Assembly (NCBI GenBank): GCA_937922805.1
Contig: CALAJV010000014.1
Coordinates: 31,741-95,740 of the forward strand
Source of the DNA: an uncultured Acidimicrobiales bacterium
Lineage (GTDB): Bacteria; Actinomycetota; Acidimicrobiia; Acidimicrobiales; SZUA-35
Direction of reading: 5' to 3'
DNA length: 64,000 bases
Shown piece after piece: positions 34,064 to 42,253 of this stretch (position 1 is the stretch's first letter; every line of letters begins with the position of its first letter). Both the position numbers and the translations under genes were made by a program. Under the pieces are notes generated by a model. That model saw only the letters and a program-made list of their open reading frames with translations, was not told the DNA's origin and searched no databases.

Positions 34064-36487
34064 TTATGTGTCTGTCGAAATGGCGGCCGCCGACAAGAGC
34101 CCCTTGGCGCTAGGAACCGTGGCCGTTGAAGTTGACGAAGTATTCGCCACCCAGCCAGCTAGATCATCGAATGGCATCGGTCGGGCGAACAGATAGCCCT
34201 GGAGGTAGGTGCAGCCGATGTCTCGCATCGACGCTGCGTTCTCTGGAGTCTCGATGCCTTCAGCAACCGTAGTGAGGTTGAGCGTTTCGGCCATCTGTAC
34301 AACTAGCTCTGCCAGCCCATCAGGGGTGTCGCCGAGACCGGCCACAAGGCTACGGTCGAGTTTGAGTTCATCGGCGGGAAAGTTAAGCAGCTGACTGATG
34401 CTGGTATAGCCGGTTCCAAAGTCATCGATAGAAATCCGACACCCGAAGTCTCTTAGCTCTCTCAGGTTTTGCGTTGCGCTCTTAATGTCGTGGACCAGGA
34501 TAGTTTCAGTCACCTCGATCACGAGTGTTTCCGGAGGAACTCCAGCGACTCCGATCTCGTTCTTTATTCGTTCGGCGAAAGCGCGCTCGACCACGTGTCG
34601 GCCTGAGATATTCACCGAAACGGTGAGAGCATCGTTGCCTGTTTCCTGATGAAGTCGCCGAAGGTCGCTAAGAGCCTTTGCGACGACCCACCGATCGAGC
34701 CTAGTCACCAAATCTGAGCGCTCGGCGACCGGGATGAAGACGCCGGGCGAAATCGATCCTCGCTCCGGATGGTTCCAGCGGATCAGTGCTTCCGCTCCAG
34801 CAATTCCACCAGACGCCCGAAGAATAGGCTGGTAGTGAACTTCGAGCCCTACTGAAGTGTCGAGGGCCTCGATAAGGCTTTCCTCGGTGTTCTCTGCCGC
34901 TTCGATCTCCGCTCGGAAATCGCCGGTGTAAGCCACGACCTTCTCATTTGAGCTGTGCGCTTTCGCCGCATAACTGGCAACATCGGCCTGGTGCAGTAAC
35001 GAACCTACGTTGTGATCGCCGTCGGCCAAAGCAACACCAGCGCTGGCGCCCACATGAATCTCGTGTTCTCCAATTTGGTACGGCGTAGCCAGATCCGCCA
35101 CGACACGGTCAGCAATTCGCTCCACTTCGCTCAAGTTCTCGCAACCGTCGAGCACGATGATGAACTCGTCCCCGCCGAGTCGGGCTACCAAATCAACCTC
35201 GCGTGCGCCTTTCAGTAGGCGGTTCGCTACCGCAAGCAGCAGGAGGTCACCAACGCTATGCCCGAGGGAGTCATTGACGCTTTTGAACCGGTCAAGGTCG
35301 ACAAACAATACTGCAGGATTTCCTCTACTGTCGGTCTTATCGCGAAGCGCTTGCTCTAACCACTCGATGGCCGCTCGCCGATTGGCGAGCCCAGTGAGAG
35401 GATCGATGCTGGCCTGTTTGACCAGTTCAGTTTCGAGTTCGTCACGCCTTTCAGTCGACACGACGATCGACCGGGCAAACCAGAACGCAACCCCTAGCGA
35501 CGCTACGGCGGCGAAAGCCGCCAACGCCAAGTTGGCAACTGCTGAAAATCGGGTACTTGCTCGACGTTGCTCCACGAGGGCTCGCACCTCGGCCACGGTC
35601 TGAAGCCGCAAGGCATCCAAGGTACGGGTACGCTCGAATCCCGTGCCAAGGTCAGACACAAGGCGTTCAATGTCCACCTCGTTTGCTTGTGTTATCGGGC
35701 TGCTAGCGCCAACACGGATGTCATCTACCAGCAGGTCGAAACGTCGGGCTTCCAAGGCCTCAATGTCGGACGGCGAGTTCGAGTACTCCTCTAGTTGGTC
35801 GAGAGCGCCATCCATGTTGCTTTGGGCTTGGACAACAGCGGAGCGTAGGTTGGCGACGTCGACCGGGTCGGCGAACCAAAATGAAATGGTCGCCCCGACA
35901 AGTTCGCCGCTATGCAAGCTGGTATCTACCTCGGCCTCCAGAACAGCCAAGGCATCGACGAGGTCGTTGTCGCCGAGCACGATGGCAGCACGCCTCGCCT
36001 CTTTAAGTTGATCGACGATAACTTCAGCCATTTGAATCTGAAGACCGGCCCATACTCGACCGTTATTTCCTCCACTTCGGTTGGCTTCGACCGATTGGCG
36101 AACCCTTTTTAGGTCAGATTCGCTGAACGGACGATCAGCCTCATCGAGGAGCAGTAACTTCTCCGAGGTTTTTTCTCTCGCTTGTTCCAGTCCGTCGAAC
36201 CCGCTTGCATCAACAATTGCCTGTGCAGTTTCAGGCTCGCTTAACGATCCTTGCCATTGGAGCAAAGACGACAGCAGAGCCTCGTCTGCGAGGGCAGATT
36301 GCAGACCGACGAAGTCGACAAGGACCTCTAGTGTCTGTTCGGCGTCTGTTGCAGTATTGGCTCGACTACCGGCCTGAAGGGTTCCTTGTACGGTTACCGC
36401 CACTAGCAAACCCAATGGGAAAACTAGGATTGCAAGCACCTGCAGCAGCGTCCGCCAGCGCCGCTGTCGGGGTTCTTGCGGTTGCAC
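34064..36487 (-). CDS. Membrane GGDEF-EAL protein, cyclic di-GMP turnover
   Basis: An 807-residue protein with TM1 (about 13-33), an outer helical domain of about 290 residues (NIT-like: VDFVGLQSALADEALLSSLL), TM2 (about 315-338), GGDEF (about 355-520) and EAL (about 535-785). The cyclase motif LVARLGGDEF and the I-site REVD five residues before are intact. EAL keeps AEALIRW, SVNISG, DDFGTGYT and LKLDRS, so both activities may be present. GTG 36487 lies 17 nt after the binding-protein gene, indicating one operon. The outer domain and that lipoprotein probably sense the same ligand (inference). Confidence 0.92.
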   Translation of the reverse strand: MQPQEPRQRRWRTLLQVLAILVFPLGLLVAVTVQGTLQAGSRANTATDAEQTLEVLVDFVGLQSALADEALLSSLLQWQGSLSEPETAQAIVDASGFDGLEQAREKTSEKLLLLDEADRPFSESDLKRVRQSVEANRSGGNNGRVWAGLQIQMAEVIVDQLKEARRAAIVLGDNDLVDALAVLEAEVDTSLHSGELVGATISFWFADPVDVANLRSAVVQAQSNMDGALDQLEEYSNSPSDIEALEARRFDLLVDDIRVGASSPITQANEVDIERLVSDLGTGFERTRTLDALRLQTVAEVRALVEQRRASTRFSAVANLALAAFAAVASLGVAFWFARSIVVSTERRDELETELVKQASIDPLTGLANRRAAIEWLEQALRDKTDSRGNPAVLFVDLDRFKSVNDSLGHSVGDLLLLAVANRLLKGAREVDLVARLGGDEFIIVLDGCENLSEVERIADRVVADLATPYQIGEHEIHVGASAGVALADGDHNVGSLLHQADVASYAAKAHSSNEKVVAYTGDFRAEIEAAENTEESLIEALDTSVGLEVHYQPILRASGGIAGAEALIRWNHPERGSISPGVFIPVAERSDLVTRLDRWVVAKALSDLRRLHQETGNDALTVSVNISGRHVVERAFAERIKNEIGVAGVPPETLVIEVTETILVHDIKSATQNLRELRDFGCRISIDDFGTGYTSISQLLNFPADELKLDRSLVAGLGDTPDGLAELVVQMAETLNLTTVAEGIETPENAASMRDIGCTYLQGYLFARPMPFDDLAGWVANTSSTSTATVPSAKGLLSAAAISTDT

Positions 36488-36504
36488 TGATCGGCCTTGC
36501 CTGC

Positions 36505-37902
36505 CTACTCGGCCTCGGTGAAGACAGCGTCCAGGTCGACACGGAGTTGCTCAATACGAGTGTCCATATCGAGATCCGGGTCGGTGCCGATGTCCTCAGC
36601 GAATGCATCCAGAATTGCCTGCGACTCTTCTGACGCCGGCAGGCGCGCTTCGTGTTGAGGGATGTCGGGGTACATGAGAGCGTCGCCGATCACGTCCCAA
36701 TTCTCGACGTGTGGGTAGCTCTCGCTTAGGCCGGCGAAGAACTCGTCACGCAGTTCGACTCGAGCCGGGAACGATCCGTATATCTGGAGGAGGTCTGCGG
36801 CTGCGTCATCGAGCAGGTATGACAATGCCTCATAGGCTTGTTCTGGGTTGTCGCTTTGGTCCATAATCCGGAACGTGTCGGCGTGAAGCTTTGAAGTGAT
36901 CTCACCGTTGTAGCTCGGAGTGGCAGCCAGGTCCCAGAATTTGCGAGGGTCGCCATCCTCAGAGTTGATGCTGCTTGCGTACCACAGGTGGGTGAAGGCC
37001 ATTGCCACTCGACCGGAGGCGAACTGGTTGCCGCTTTGGAGAAGCTCGCTCGCTCGATCATCGTTGCTTGGGATGATGTTGGTGTCCCAAGTGTTGGTGT
37101 GTAGCCACTTCCATTCGGCCTCCCAGGTTTCTGGGATCTGGGCGCTACCGTCTTCGGCCACCATAGAACCGGCTCCGAAGAAGGCGCCGTTCGAGCGGGG
37201 TTCGTCGATCCATTGATGGGCGAATCCCCATTGCACAGTGGATGCATCATCGAAGTCGGCATCTGTGGGGTTGTTGCCGTTGGCATCGACAGTCAACTCG
37301 GTCGCCAGTTTGGTTAGCGCATCCATATCCCACGGCTCCCCTCGATAGGTGCCTCCGAATTCGGCGGGCGGGTAAGGCAATCCGGCCCGATCAAAAAGTT
37401 CACGATTGTAGAAGATCATCGAGGGGAAAACGCCGAATGGCAAGGCCTCGATCGCTCCCTCATCGGTAGTCCATACCTCGACCTGTTCGGGGTCGTAGGC
37501 CGAGAGCACCTCGTCATCAATCAAATCCGACAGATCGCGGAAGTCATCGCCGAAGGCGGCGGCGCCGAGAATACCTACCGGGCCGACGATATCTGGAGGG
37601 TTCCCGGCTTCGATTCGTTCGGCCAACACATCATAGGCAAGCCTTTGGTCCACCACTTCAAGCTCTATGGTGATGCCGTCCTGAGATTCGTTGAACGCTT
37701 TGACTACTTGTTGCTGCGTCTCGATCTGCGCCGGAGCTTCACCGGTGCCGAGACCGACGAACCAGTCGATCACAACTTCGTCGGTTGCGGCCAACGTTTC
37801 TGGCATAGCTTCAGGCTCGCTTGCGCCTCCACAGCTGGCTCCGAAGAGGGCCAAAACGCTGGCCGTCACGATCGCCTTTTTCACACGGTTCGGTGTATTC
37901 AT
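36505..37902 (-). CDS. Extracellular sugar-type solute-binding lipoprotein without transporter
   Basis: A 465-residue family 1 (UgpB/MalE-like) binding protein. The signal peptide ends in the lipobox FGASC (about 19-23), so the mature protein is a lipoprotein. It shows VVKAFNESQDGITIELEVV, LPFGVFPSMIFYNRELFD (the conserved YNRELF), and the hinge GNQFASGRVAMAFTHLW. No ABC permease or ATPase gene is near, and the gene is followed after 17 nt by the GGDEF-EAL gene. It may deliver ligand to the outer domain of that protein instead of a transporter. Confidence 0.9.
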   Translation of the reverse strand: MNTPNRVKKAIVTASVLALFGASCGGASEPEAMPETLAATDEVVIDWFVGLGTGEAPAQIETQQQVVKAFNESQDGITIELEVVDQRLAYDVLAERIEAGNPPDIVGPVGILGAAAFGDDFRDLSDLIDDEVLSAYDPEQVEVWTTDEGAIEALPFGVFPSMIFYNRELFDRAGLPYPPAEFGGTYRGEPWDMDALTKLATELTVDANGNNPTDADFDDASTVQWGFAHQWIDEPRSNGAFFGAGSMVAEDGSAQIPETWEAEWKWLHTNTWDTNIIPSNDDRASELLQSGNQFASGRVAMAFTHLWYASSINSEDGDPRKFWDLAATPSYNGEITSKLHADTFRIMDQSDNPEQAYEALSYLLDDAAADLLQIYGSFPARVELRDEFFAGLSESYPHVENWDVIGDALMYPDIPQHEARLPASEESQAILDAFAEDIGTDPDLDMDTRIEQLRVDLDAVFTEAE

Positions 37903-38439
37903 CCTGGTTCCAATTCCTCTGTGTGTTGGAAATCAAGGCCGGTCAGGCGCCTTGGTCGTTGAATTTTCCCTCAAGTATCGAAGGACTGTTTTACTAAGTA
38001 ACGGCACTCCAATGGGGCCCCTTGAGAGTCAAGCAAATAGGCCAAATCGCACAGATTTCTACCCTGGTTGGAGGTTCTAGGTTCACGATCGGGGTCTCGA
38101 TGGCCTATTCGCCATGCTCAACTGTTGTCAATTGGACGATCGCTGCGAATTGTTTGCCCGAGTGAACTTTTGGTCTCCCACTGGCATCTAACTCAATAAC
38201 CGCTCAGAACTTTGACGGGCACAACGAATACGACTCGAAACGGGAGAACCATGAAGACATGGGCAGGGCAACTAGCAACTACAGGATTTGTATCGAACGT
38301 CAACGAGCGACCCGGGTCTAAGGCCGAGCGTGGCGACGGGGCCAGCACTGATTACGAAATCTTGTATTCGCGCGGTTCATCGTCGCTCTTATATGGGCGA
38401 ACGGATGAAGCGTTTCGCAACCTAGCCGAGGAGACAGCT
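37903..38439. other. Promoter-containing interval with an alternative start for the next gene
   Basis: This 537-bp region holds divergent promoters for the binding-protein operon and the lipoprotein gene. The lipoprotein frame is open from 38212, and an ATG at 38251 has its own GGGAG 4 nt upstream, so a 250-residue form with a 63-residue polar extension is possible. No RNA gene or repeat is evident. Confidence 0.4.
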
Positions 38440-39003
38440 GTGGAATCAAGAACAAAGGGTCGAAGCGTGGCACCAGTGATAGTTCCGCTACTTTTGGCGA
38501 TGTGTTTGGCATTGTCAGCGTGTGGTTCCATTGCTGAGTTCGCCGTCGAAGAGGTTACTGAGGAGGCAATCGGAGCGGAAATTGAAACCGATGCTGATGG
38601 GAATATCACGTTGGAAAGCGACGAAGCAACGGTTGTATTCGGTGCCGAAGAAGGGTCGATGAGTATCGAATCTGATGAAGGAAGCTTCGAGATGAACTCC
38701 GACAACGAGTTGCCAGAAGGGTTCCCGGTGCCGGTTCCCGATGGTGGAACCGTAGTGCAAAGTATCAACTTCACTGGAGACGACGGCGTAGTTTTCCAAG
38801 CCTTGATTAACTACCCGCTTTCGGAGTACGACCGGATAGCTGATTTCTACACCAACCATTTCGACGGCATCGAAGACAGTACCCGACTAGAAATGACCCA
38901 AAACGGCGGCAAAGCTCTGAACTACACCGGGGCCAACACGCTTATGAATCTGAGCGAAGACGGCCAGGTCGTAGCCGTCTACATCCAAACAACTGACGCA
39001 TGA
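38440..39003 (+). CDS. Acidic lipoprotein, unknown function
   Basis: A 187-residue protein from GTG 38440, which has GAGGAG 6 nt upstream. The signal peptide (basic start, then VAPVIVPLLLAMCLALSAC) ends in a lipobox. The mature part starts with an acidic, repeat-like stretch (EFAVEEVTEEAIGAEIETDA) and continues into a compact beta-rich domain (QSINFTGDDGVVFQALINY, YDRIADFYTNHFDG). The in-frame start at 38251 would place the signal peptide 63 residues inside the protein, so 38440 is preferred. No family was recognised. Confidence 0.7.
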   Translation: MESRTKGRSVAPVIVPLLLAMCLALSACGSIAEFAVEEVTEEAIGAEIETDADGNITLESDEATVVFGAEEGSMSIESDEGSFEMNSDNELPEGFPVPVPDGGTVVQSINFTGDDGVVFQALINYPLSEYDRIADFYTNHFDGIEDSTRLEMTQNGGKALNYTGANTLMNLSEDGQVVAVYIQTTDA

Positions 39004-39016
39004 GGTATGCGAGCCT

Positions 39017-39048
39017 AGGAGCCCACCCGGAAAAGTTGGTGAGCTCCT
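39017..39048 (+). terminator. Hairpin after the lipoprotein gene
   Basis: AGGAGCCCACC (39017-39027) and GGTGAGCTCCT (39038-39048) form an 11-bp stem with one mismatch and a 10-nt loop. It begins 14 bp after the stop. No U tract follows, so termination is likely but not certain. Confidence 0.45.
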
Positions 39049-39203
39049 GGTCTCGAACCTGTGAGAAGCTTCTGAATTGGCCGGATGCGGGGATACGATC
39101 GGTGAACTAAACAGCTTGCCCTCGATGCGTGCGGATCTGCGGATTAGCCCCCGCTAGTTGCGCAGGTGTCGACCCCTCTGGGCTCAACGAAAGATTGGTG
39201 CCC

Positions 39204-39920
39204 ATGGTAATTGCGGAGCGAGCACAAGCCTTTGTCCGCCGCGCCGATAGCGGTTTGGCTGATCTGGCCAATTCGGCCGATCTGTGGGAATCGTCGATCC
39301 GATCCAAAAGCGAAGAGAAGCTGCTCCACGTTTTTCCTATCGATCTCGACAACGCGATCCGCAAGGTGCCGGGGCAGTTCGCAGTTTGGGACGATTTCTC
39401 CCCTTCGGACGTCGCTCAAGTGGTCGACGTGGCCCCGATGACGTTGTTTTGGGTTCTCGGCGCTCACCCGTCTGGCCGGGTTCGACAAGCGGTCGTTCAC
39501 GCTATGGCTGATTTCGAGTCGGATCGAATTTTGCCCCATCTGGCTAACCGAGCCATCGACTTTGTTCCCGAAGTCAGAGGCACCGCTGGCCCGTTACTGT
39601 TAGCGCGTTTCGGCGAGTTCGCGGCGGCCCGCCAAGGGCCAGAACCGCATGGGGTCCTCCCGACGTGTGTTCACATTGCTATCACGAAACTACTCGCACC
39701 GCGGGCCGCTGGCGTTGCCCCCGAACTGATTGCTCCCTGCCTTGCCCTGGCCGAATCGGCTGACCAGTTCCGGCCAGGCCAACCGCGCCCCGACGCCAAT
39801 ATGGACAGATTGTTGGAACCGTACCACCAGAGCCTCCGATCGGCCTCGTCGCCGAACAGCCGTGACGCGCTGGAGCAAATAATCGCCTATCTCGAAAGAA
39901 TTTCAGCGCCAGCCGAGTGA
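39204..39920 (+). CDS. HEAT-repeat-like hypothetical protein
   Basis: A 238-residue helical protein from ATG 39204 (the frame extends to GTG 39129). The middle has paired helices like HEAT units (FWVLGAHPSGRVRQAVVHAM, then ILPHLANRAIDFVPEVRGTA and ARFGEFAAAR). No enzyme motif, membrane segment or named family was seen; it may be a protein-binding scaffold. It has no near co-directional partner except the ACT gene 165 bp downstream. Confidence 0.55.
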   Translation: MVIAERAQAFVRRADSGLADLANSADLWESSIRSKSEEKLLHVFPIDLDNAIRKVPGQFAVWDDFSPSDVAQVVDVAPMTLFWVLGAHPSGRVRQAVVHAMADFESDRILPHLANRAIDFVPEVRGTAGPLLLARFGEFAAARQGPEPHGVLPTCVHIAITKLLAPRAAGVAPELIAPCLALAESADQFRPGQPRPDANMDRLLEPYHQSLRSASSPNSRDALEQIIAYLERISAPAE

Positions 39921-40084
39921 CGATTAGGCCCGGGCAATCGGCATACGCCGGGCGGTAACGCTTCGGCGTTCGGGCCGGTTCCACGTCCGAAACAGGTTGA
40001 AAGCTACACCGGCGAAAGGTTGTGTTCATTTGCGTTCGCAAGGCGGAAACATGCTGTTCACAACCAGTCAGTAGCGTTCGTTTC

Positions 40085-40774
40085 ATGGAGTCAGACGTGA
40101 CATACCTGCTACGAGTGTGGATGCCGGATAGGCCTGGTGCTCTCGGCGTCTTAACCTCCCGTCTCGGTGACATCAATGGCGATGTTGTTGGACTAGAAAT
40201 CATCGAGCGGGGAGCGGGGCTAGCAATCGACGAATTGACGGTCTCACTTCCCGCCGATGTATCGGCTAATCGTGTGGTGGAGATAATTGGTGCTGAAGAA
40301 GGCTTCAAAGTGGAGGACCTTCGCCCGCTTGAAGACACGAGCTACGATCCCCAACTCGACATGTTGGCTGCCGCGGCCCAAATGTTGGGAGTCGAGACTC
40401 AAGACGAGTTGACTCAAGAGCTAGCCGAGCATGTCAGTCGAGCGGTGCGAACATCGTGGACTTGTGTGGTCGGGAAAGATGGCTACGTACTGGGCTCTAC
40501 CGGTGATCGGCCGAACGATCACTGGCTCGACTCATTTATTTCGGGTAGCCCTTCCGGACTCTCTGACAGCGAGAATTCGTCAGCATCGATCGACACCATT
40601 TGGTTGCCGCTACCGGCCGCGTCAGTGACATTAGTAGTTGGTGGTGATGGCGTAATCCGAGACCGTGAACGGCAGCGTTTGGCTGCGCTAGCAAGAATCG
40701 CCGATGCTTGGTTTCGTCGGCTGAAAGAGAAAGCTGACGCTACTGCATGGGCGATGCACCCATCTAGAAACTAG
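40085..40774 (+). CDS. ACT-domain protein
   Basis: A 229-residue cytoplasmic protein. The N-terminal ACT domain (about 1-70) reads TYLLRVWMPDRPGALGVLTS and GDINGDVVGLEIIERG, with the glycine turn that binds an amino acid in such domains. The remaining 150 residues look like a GAF-like or effector domain (SWTCVVGKDGYVLGSTGD, then IWLPLPAASVTLVVGGDGVI), with a charged final helix. It is probably an amino-acid-responsive regulator, but no output domain is recognised. Start ATG 40085 matches the ACT boundary. Confidence 0.75.
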   Translation: MESDVTYLLRVWMPDRPGALGVLTSRLGDINGDVVGLEIIERGAGLAIDELTVSLPADVSANRVVEIIGAEEGFKVEDLRPLEDTSYDPQLDMLAAAAQMLGVETQDELTQELAEHVSRAVRTSWTCVVGKDGYVLGSTGDRPNDHWLDSFISGSPSGLSDSENSSASIDTIWLPLPAASVTLVVGGDGVIRDRERQRLAALARIADAWFRRLKEKADATAWAMHPSRN

Positions 40775-40797
40775 ACGGGCGTTGGCTCTAGATGGGT
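40758..40797 (+). terminator. Hairpin across the ACT gene stop codon
   Basis: ACCCATCTAGA (40758-40768) and TCTAGATGGGT (40787-40797) are perfect 11-bp arms with an 18-nt loop, spanning the stop codon at 40772-40774. It probably ends or stabilises the transcript. No clear U tract follows. Confidence 0.4.
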
Positions 40798-41183
40798 CGC
40801 TTGACACTCGAAGGCTAGCCAAGACGCATAATTCGTTCGATGTGGTGCCTGATCTGAGCTGGCGGCTGAGACACAGGATCACAAATCCTGCTCGGCAAAT
40901 TTAAGTATCGGACAGAGTCTTGATTAACAGAGTCCATCCATCGTAGCCTGCCCCAAGTTGCTCACTACCAACAATCGACTTATCCGGTTGCTTATGGCCC
41001 AACCATTCAGGACCGTTCGATATGGATAAGTAGCAGCTAATCGGGGGCCGGAAATGGCTTTGGCCGGAGGGTTCGGTCGGAGGAGGTCGGTAGCTATCGG
41101 GCCACCATGGCCACGGTTCGGGTTACGGTATGGTTGTTTGCCAAGACATAGGACTCACAGCCGCGGAACTAAACCGTTAGCCG
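40798..41183. other. Gene-free interval
   Basis: These 386 bp contain no plausible gene on either strand. A stem CAGGAT-CACAA-ATCCTG (near 40874-40890) and several GG-rich stretches are seen, but no RNA gene fold could be completed. It flanks the GIY-YIG gene, and may be a remnant of transferred DNA. Confidence 0.3.
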
Positions 41184-41804
41184 TCACTCAACGAAATTAT
41201 ATGTGTCGTCGTAAATGTCTTTGAGATTCGTACCTTCGTAGGACCAGTACTTGGTCGGCGCAACGTAGTATTCAAGGCCAAGAATCTGGCTAGTCACAGG
41301 CGACAGCGAAACTACCTCACCAAGGTGCTGGACTTTCTTCGCCTCGACAATAGTGACCGAAACCGTAGGGTCTTGTTCAAAAACCAATTCGGCCCCAATT
41401 GGTATCCCCATCTCGTCGAAATTTAGGGGCGGGCGACGACCACGTTCTTGTTCGACAGCTCGGAGTTCTTCTGGTGACAAAGACTCGTTCAATGATCTCG
41501 CCACATCAGATGTGGCATCCTGAGCATCGAACAATTTTAGGATTCCGATAGCTTGATCGGGGTCAATGCGAAAAAACTCTCGCCTCGGGTTAACTCGATT
41601 GTGCCTGAATGCATTGTGAAGCGCTCGCTCGACCGCACTAGCGTCACCGACTCTTGCTGCAAACTCGACATCGAATGGCAAAGGCACACCAGTCGAATAA
41701 AGCTGATTCGCCCTGTCGATAGGATCGTCAGCAGCTGTGATTCCGATCTTAACGAGACCAGGCATGGCCTCATTCGTCAAGACATAGACAAGACTATCGC
41801 CCAT
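41184..41804 (-). CDS. GIY-YIG (T5orf172) nuclease-domain protein
   Basis: A 206-residue protein. The N-terminal domain (about 1-85) is of the T5orf172/DUF4357-associated GIY-YIG type: LVYVLTNEAMPGLVKIGIT holds the YVL and VKIG motifs, DRANQLYSTGVPLPF the catalytic Arg region, and SAVERALHNAFRHNRV the Glu/His helix; REFFRID closes the fold. The C-terminal part (GIPIGAELVFEQDPTVSVTI) looks like the DUF4357-type domain that often follows. Such genes are widely transferred and some belong to restriction systems. It is isolated, next to tRNA sequences. Confidence 0.88.
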   Translation of the reverse strand: MGDSLVYVLTNEAMPGLVKIGITAADDPIDRANQLYSTGVPLPFDVEFAARVGDASAVERALHNAFRHNRVNPRREFFRIDPDQAIGILKLFDAQDATSDVARSLNESLSPEELRAVEQERGRRPPLNFDEMGIPIGAELVFEQDPTVSVTIVEAKKVQHLGEVVSLSPVTSQILGLEYYVAPTKYWSYEGTNLKDIYDDTYNFVE

Positions 41805-41983
41805 AGGCGCTCGCCCTTCAAAGCGTGAATACGTTCAGCAACCGTAGCAGACACGACTTCAAGACACCTGTCCTCGATACGACCTCGGTGCCCCCTGACT
41901 AACATCAAGCAGCTCGTCTCGCAAGTCGAAGGCTGACGCTGCGGCGTAGTAACCGGCTACACACGTTGGGTGTCCCGATAGCG

Positions 41984-42008
41984 CGAGGTTCGATTCCTCG
42001 GTGGCCCA
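41984..42008 (+). pseudogene. Truncated tRNA 3' end (T-arm and acceptor)
   Basis: CGAGG-TTCGATT-CCTCG (41984-42000) is a perfect T-arm with a canonical loop, followed by a 7-nt acceptor strand GTGGCCC and discriminator A (42008). No matching D-arm or 5' acceptor (GGGCCAC) lies within 100 bp upstream, so this is a 3' fragment of a tRNA gene of unknown identity. Such fragments are what integrated elements leave at attachment sites. Confidence 0.5.
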
Positions 42009-42017
42009 AAACACACA

Positions 42018-42040
42018 AACCCCGCTACGAGAGCGGGGTT
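42018..42040 (-). terminator. Intrinsic terminator of tRNA-Thr
   Basis: On the minus strand AACCCCGCT, a 5-nt loop and AGCGGGGTT form a perfect 9-bp stem, followed by the T-rich TTGTGTGTTTTGGG. It lies 18 nt after the 3' end of tRNA-Thr and is well placed to end that transcript. Confidence 0.8.
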
Positions 42041-42058
42041 GCGGCGCTTGCGCACCCG

Positions 42059-42131
42059 AGCCTCCTAACAGAATTGAACTGTTGACCTCTTCCTTACCAT
42101 GGAAGCGCTCTACCGACTGAGCTAAGGAGGC
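42059..42131 (-). tRNA. tRNA-Thr (GGU)
   Basis: On the minus strand the acceptor GCCTCCT (42125-42131) pairs fully with AGGAGGC (42060-42066), with discriminator T at 42059. The anticodon stem CTTCC/GGAAG has loop ATGGTAA, giving anticodon GGT, read as Thr. The D-arm GCTCAGTCGGTAGAGC and T-arm TTCAATT are canonical. CCA is not encoded. A strong terminator follows. Confidence 0.95.
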
Positions 42132-42253
42132 ATTGCTGGCCTTTTGATTGCTCGGAAAAGGCCCGTCAAGAAGTCTGCCACATCCAGGCCAGTCCCCCAA
42201 CCAATTTACCCAGATTCGTCAATGAGTTGACCCTAATTTGGCCCCAGAAGCCG

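Noticed and set aside
40865..40895. Stem-loop resembling an anticodon or T-arm
   Set aside because: The loop lacks U33 or the TTC motif, and no cloverleaf can be completed around it.
41099..41105. GGGCCAC as the missing 5' acceptor of the tRNA fragment at 41984
   Set aside because: It would pair with GTGGCCC, but it is 880 bp away across the GIY-YIG gene and no D-arm follows, so the match is probably chance.
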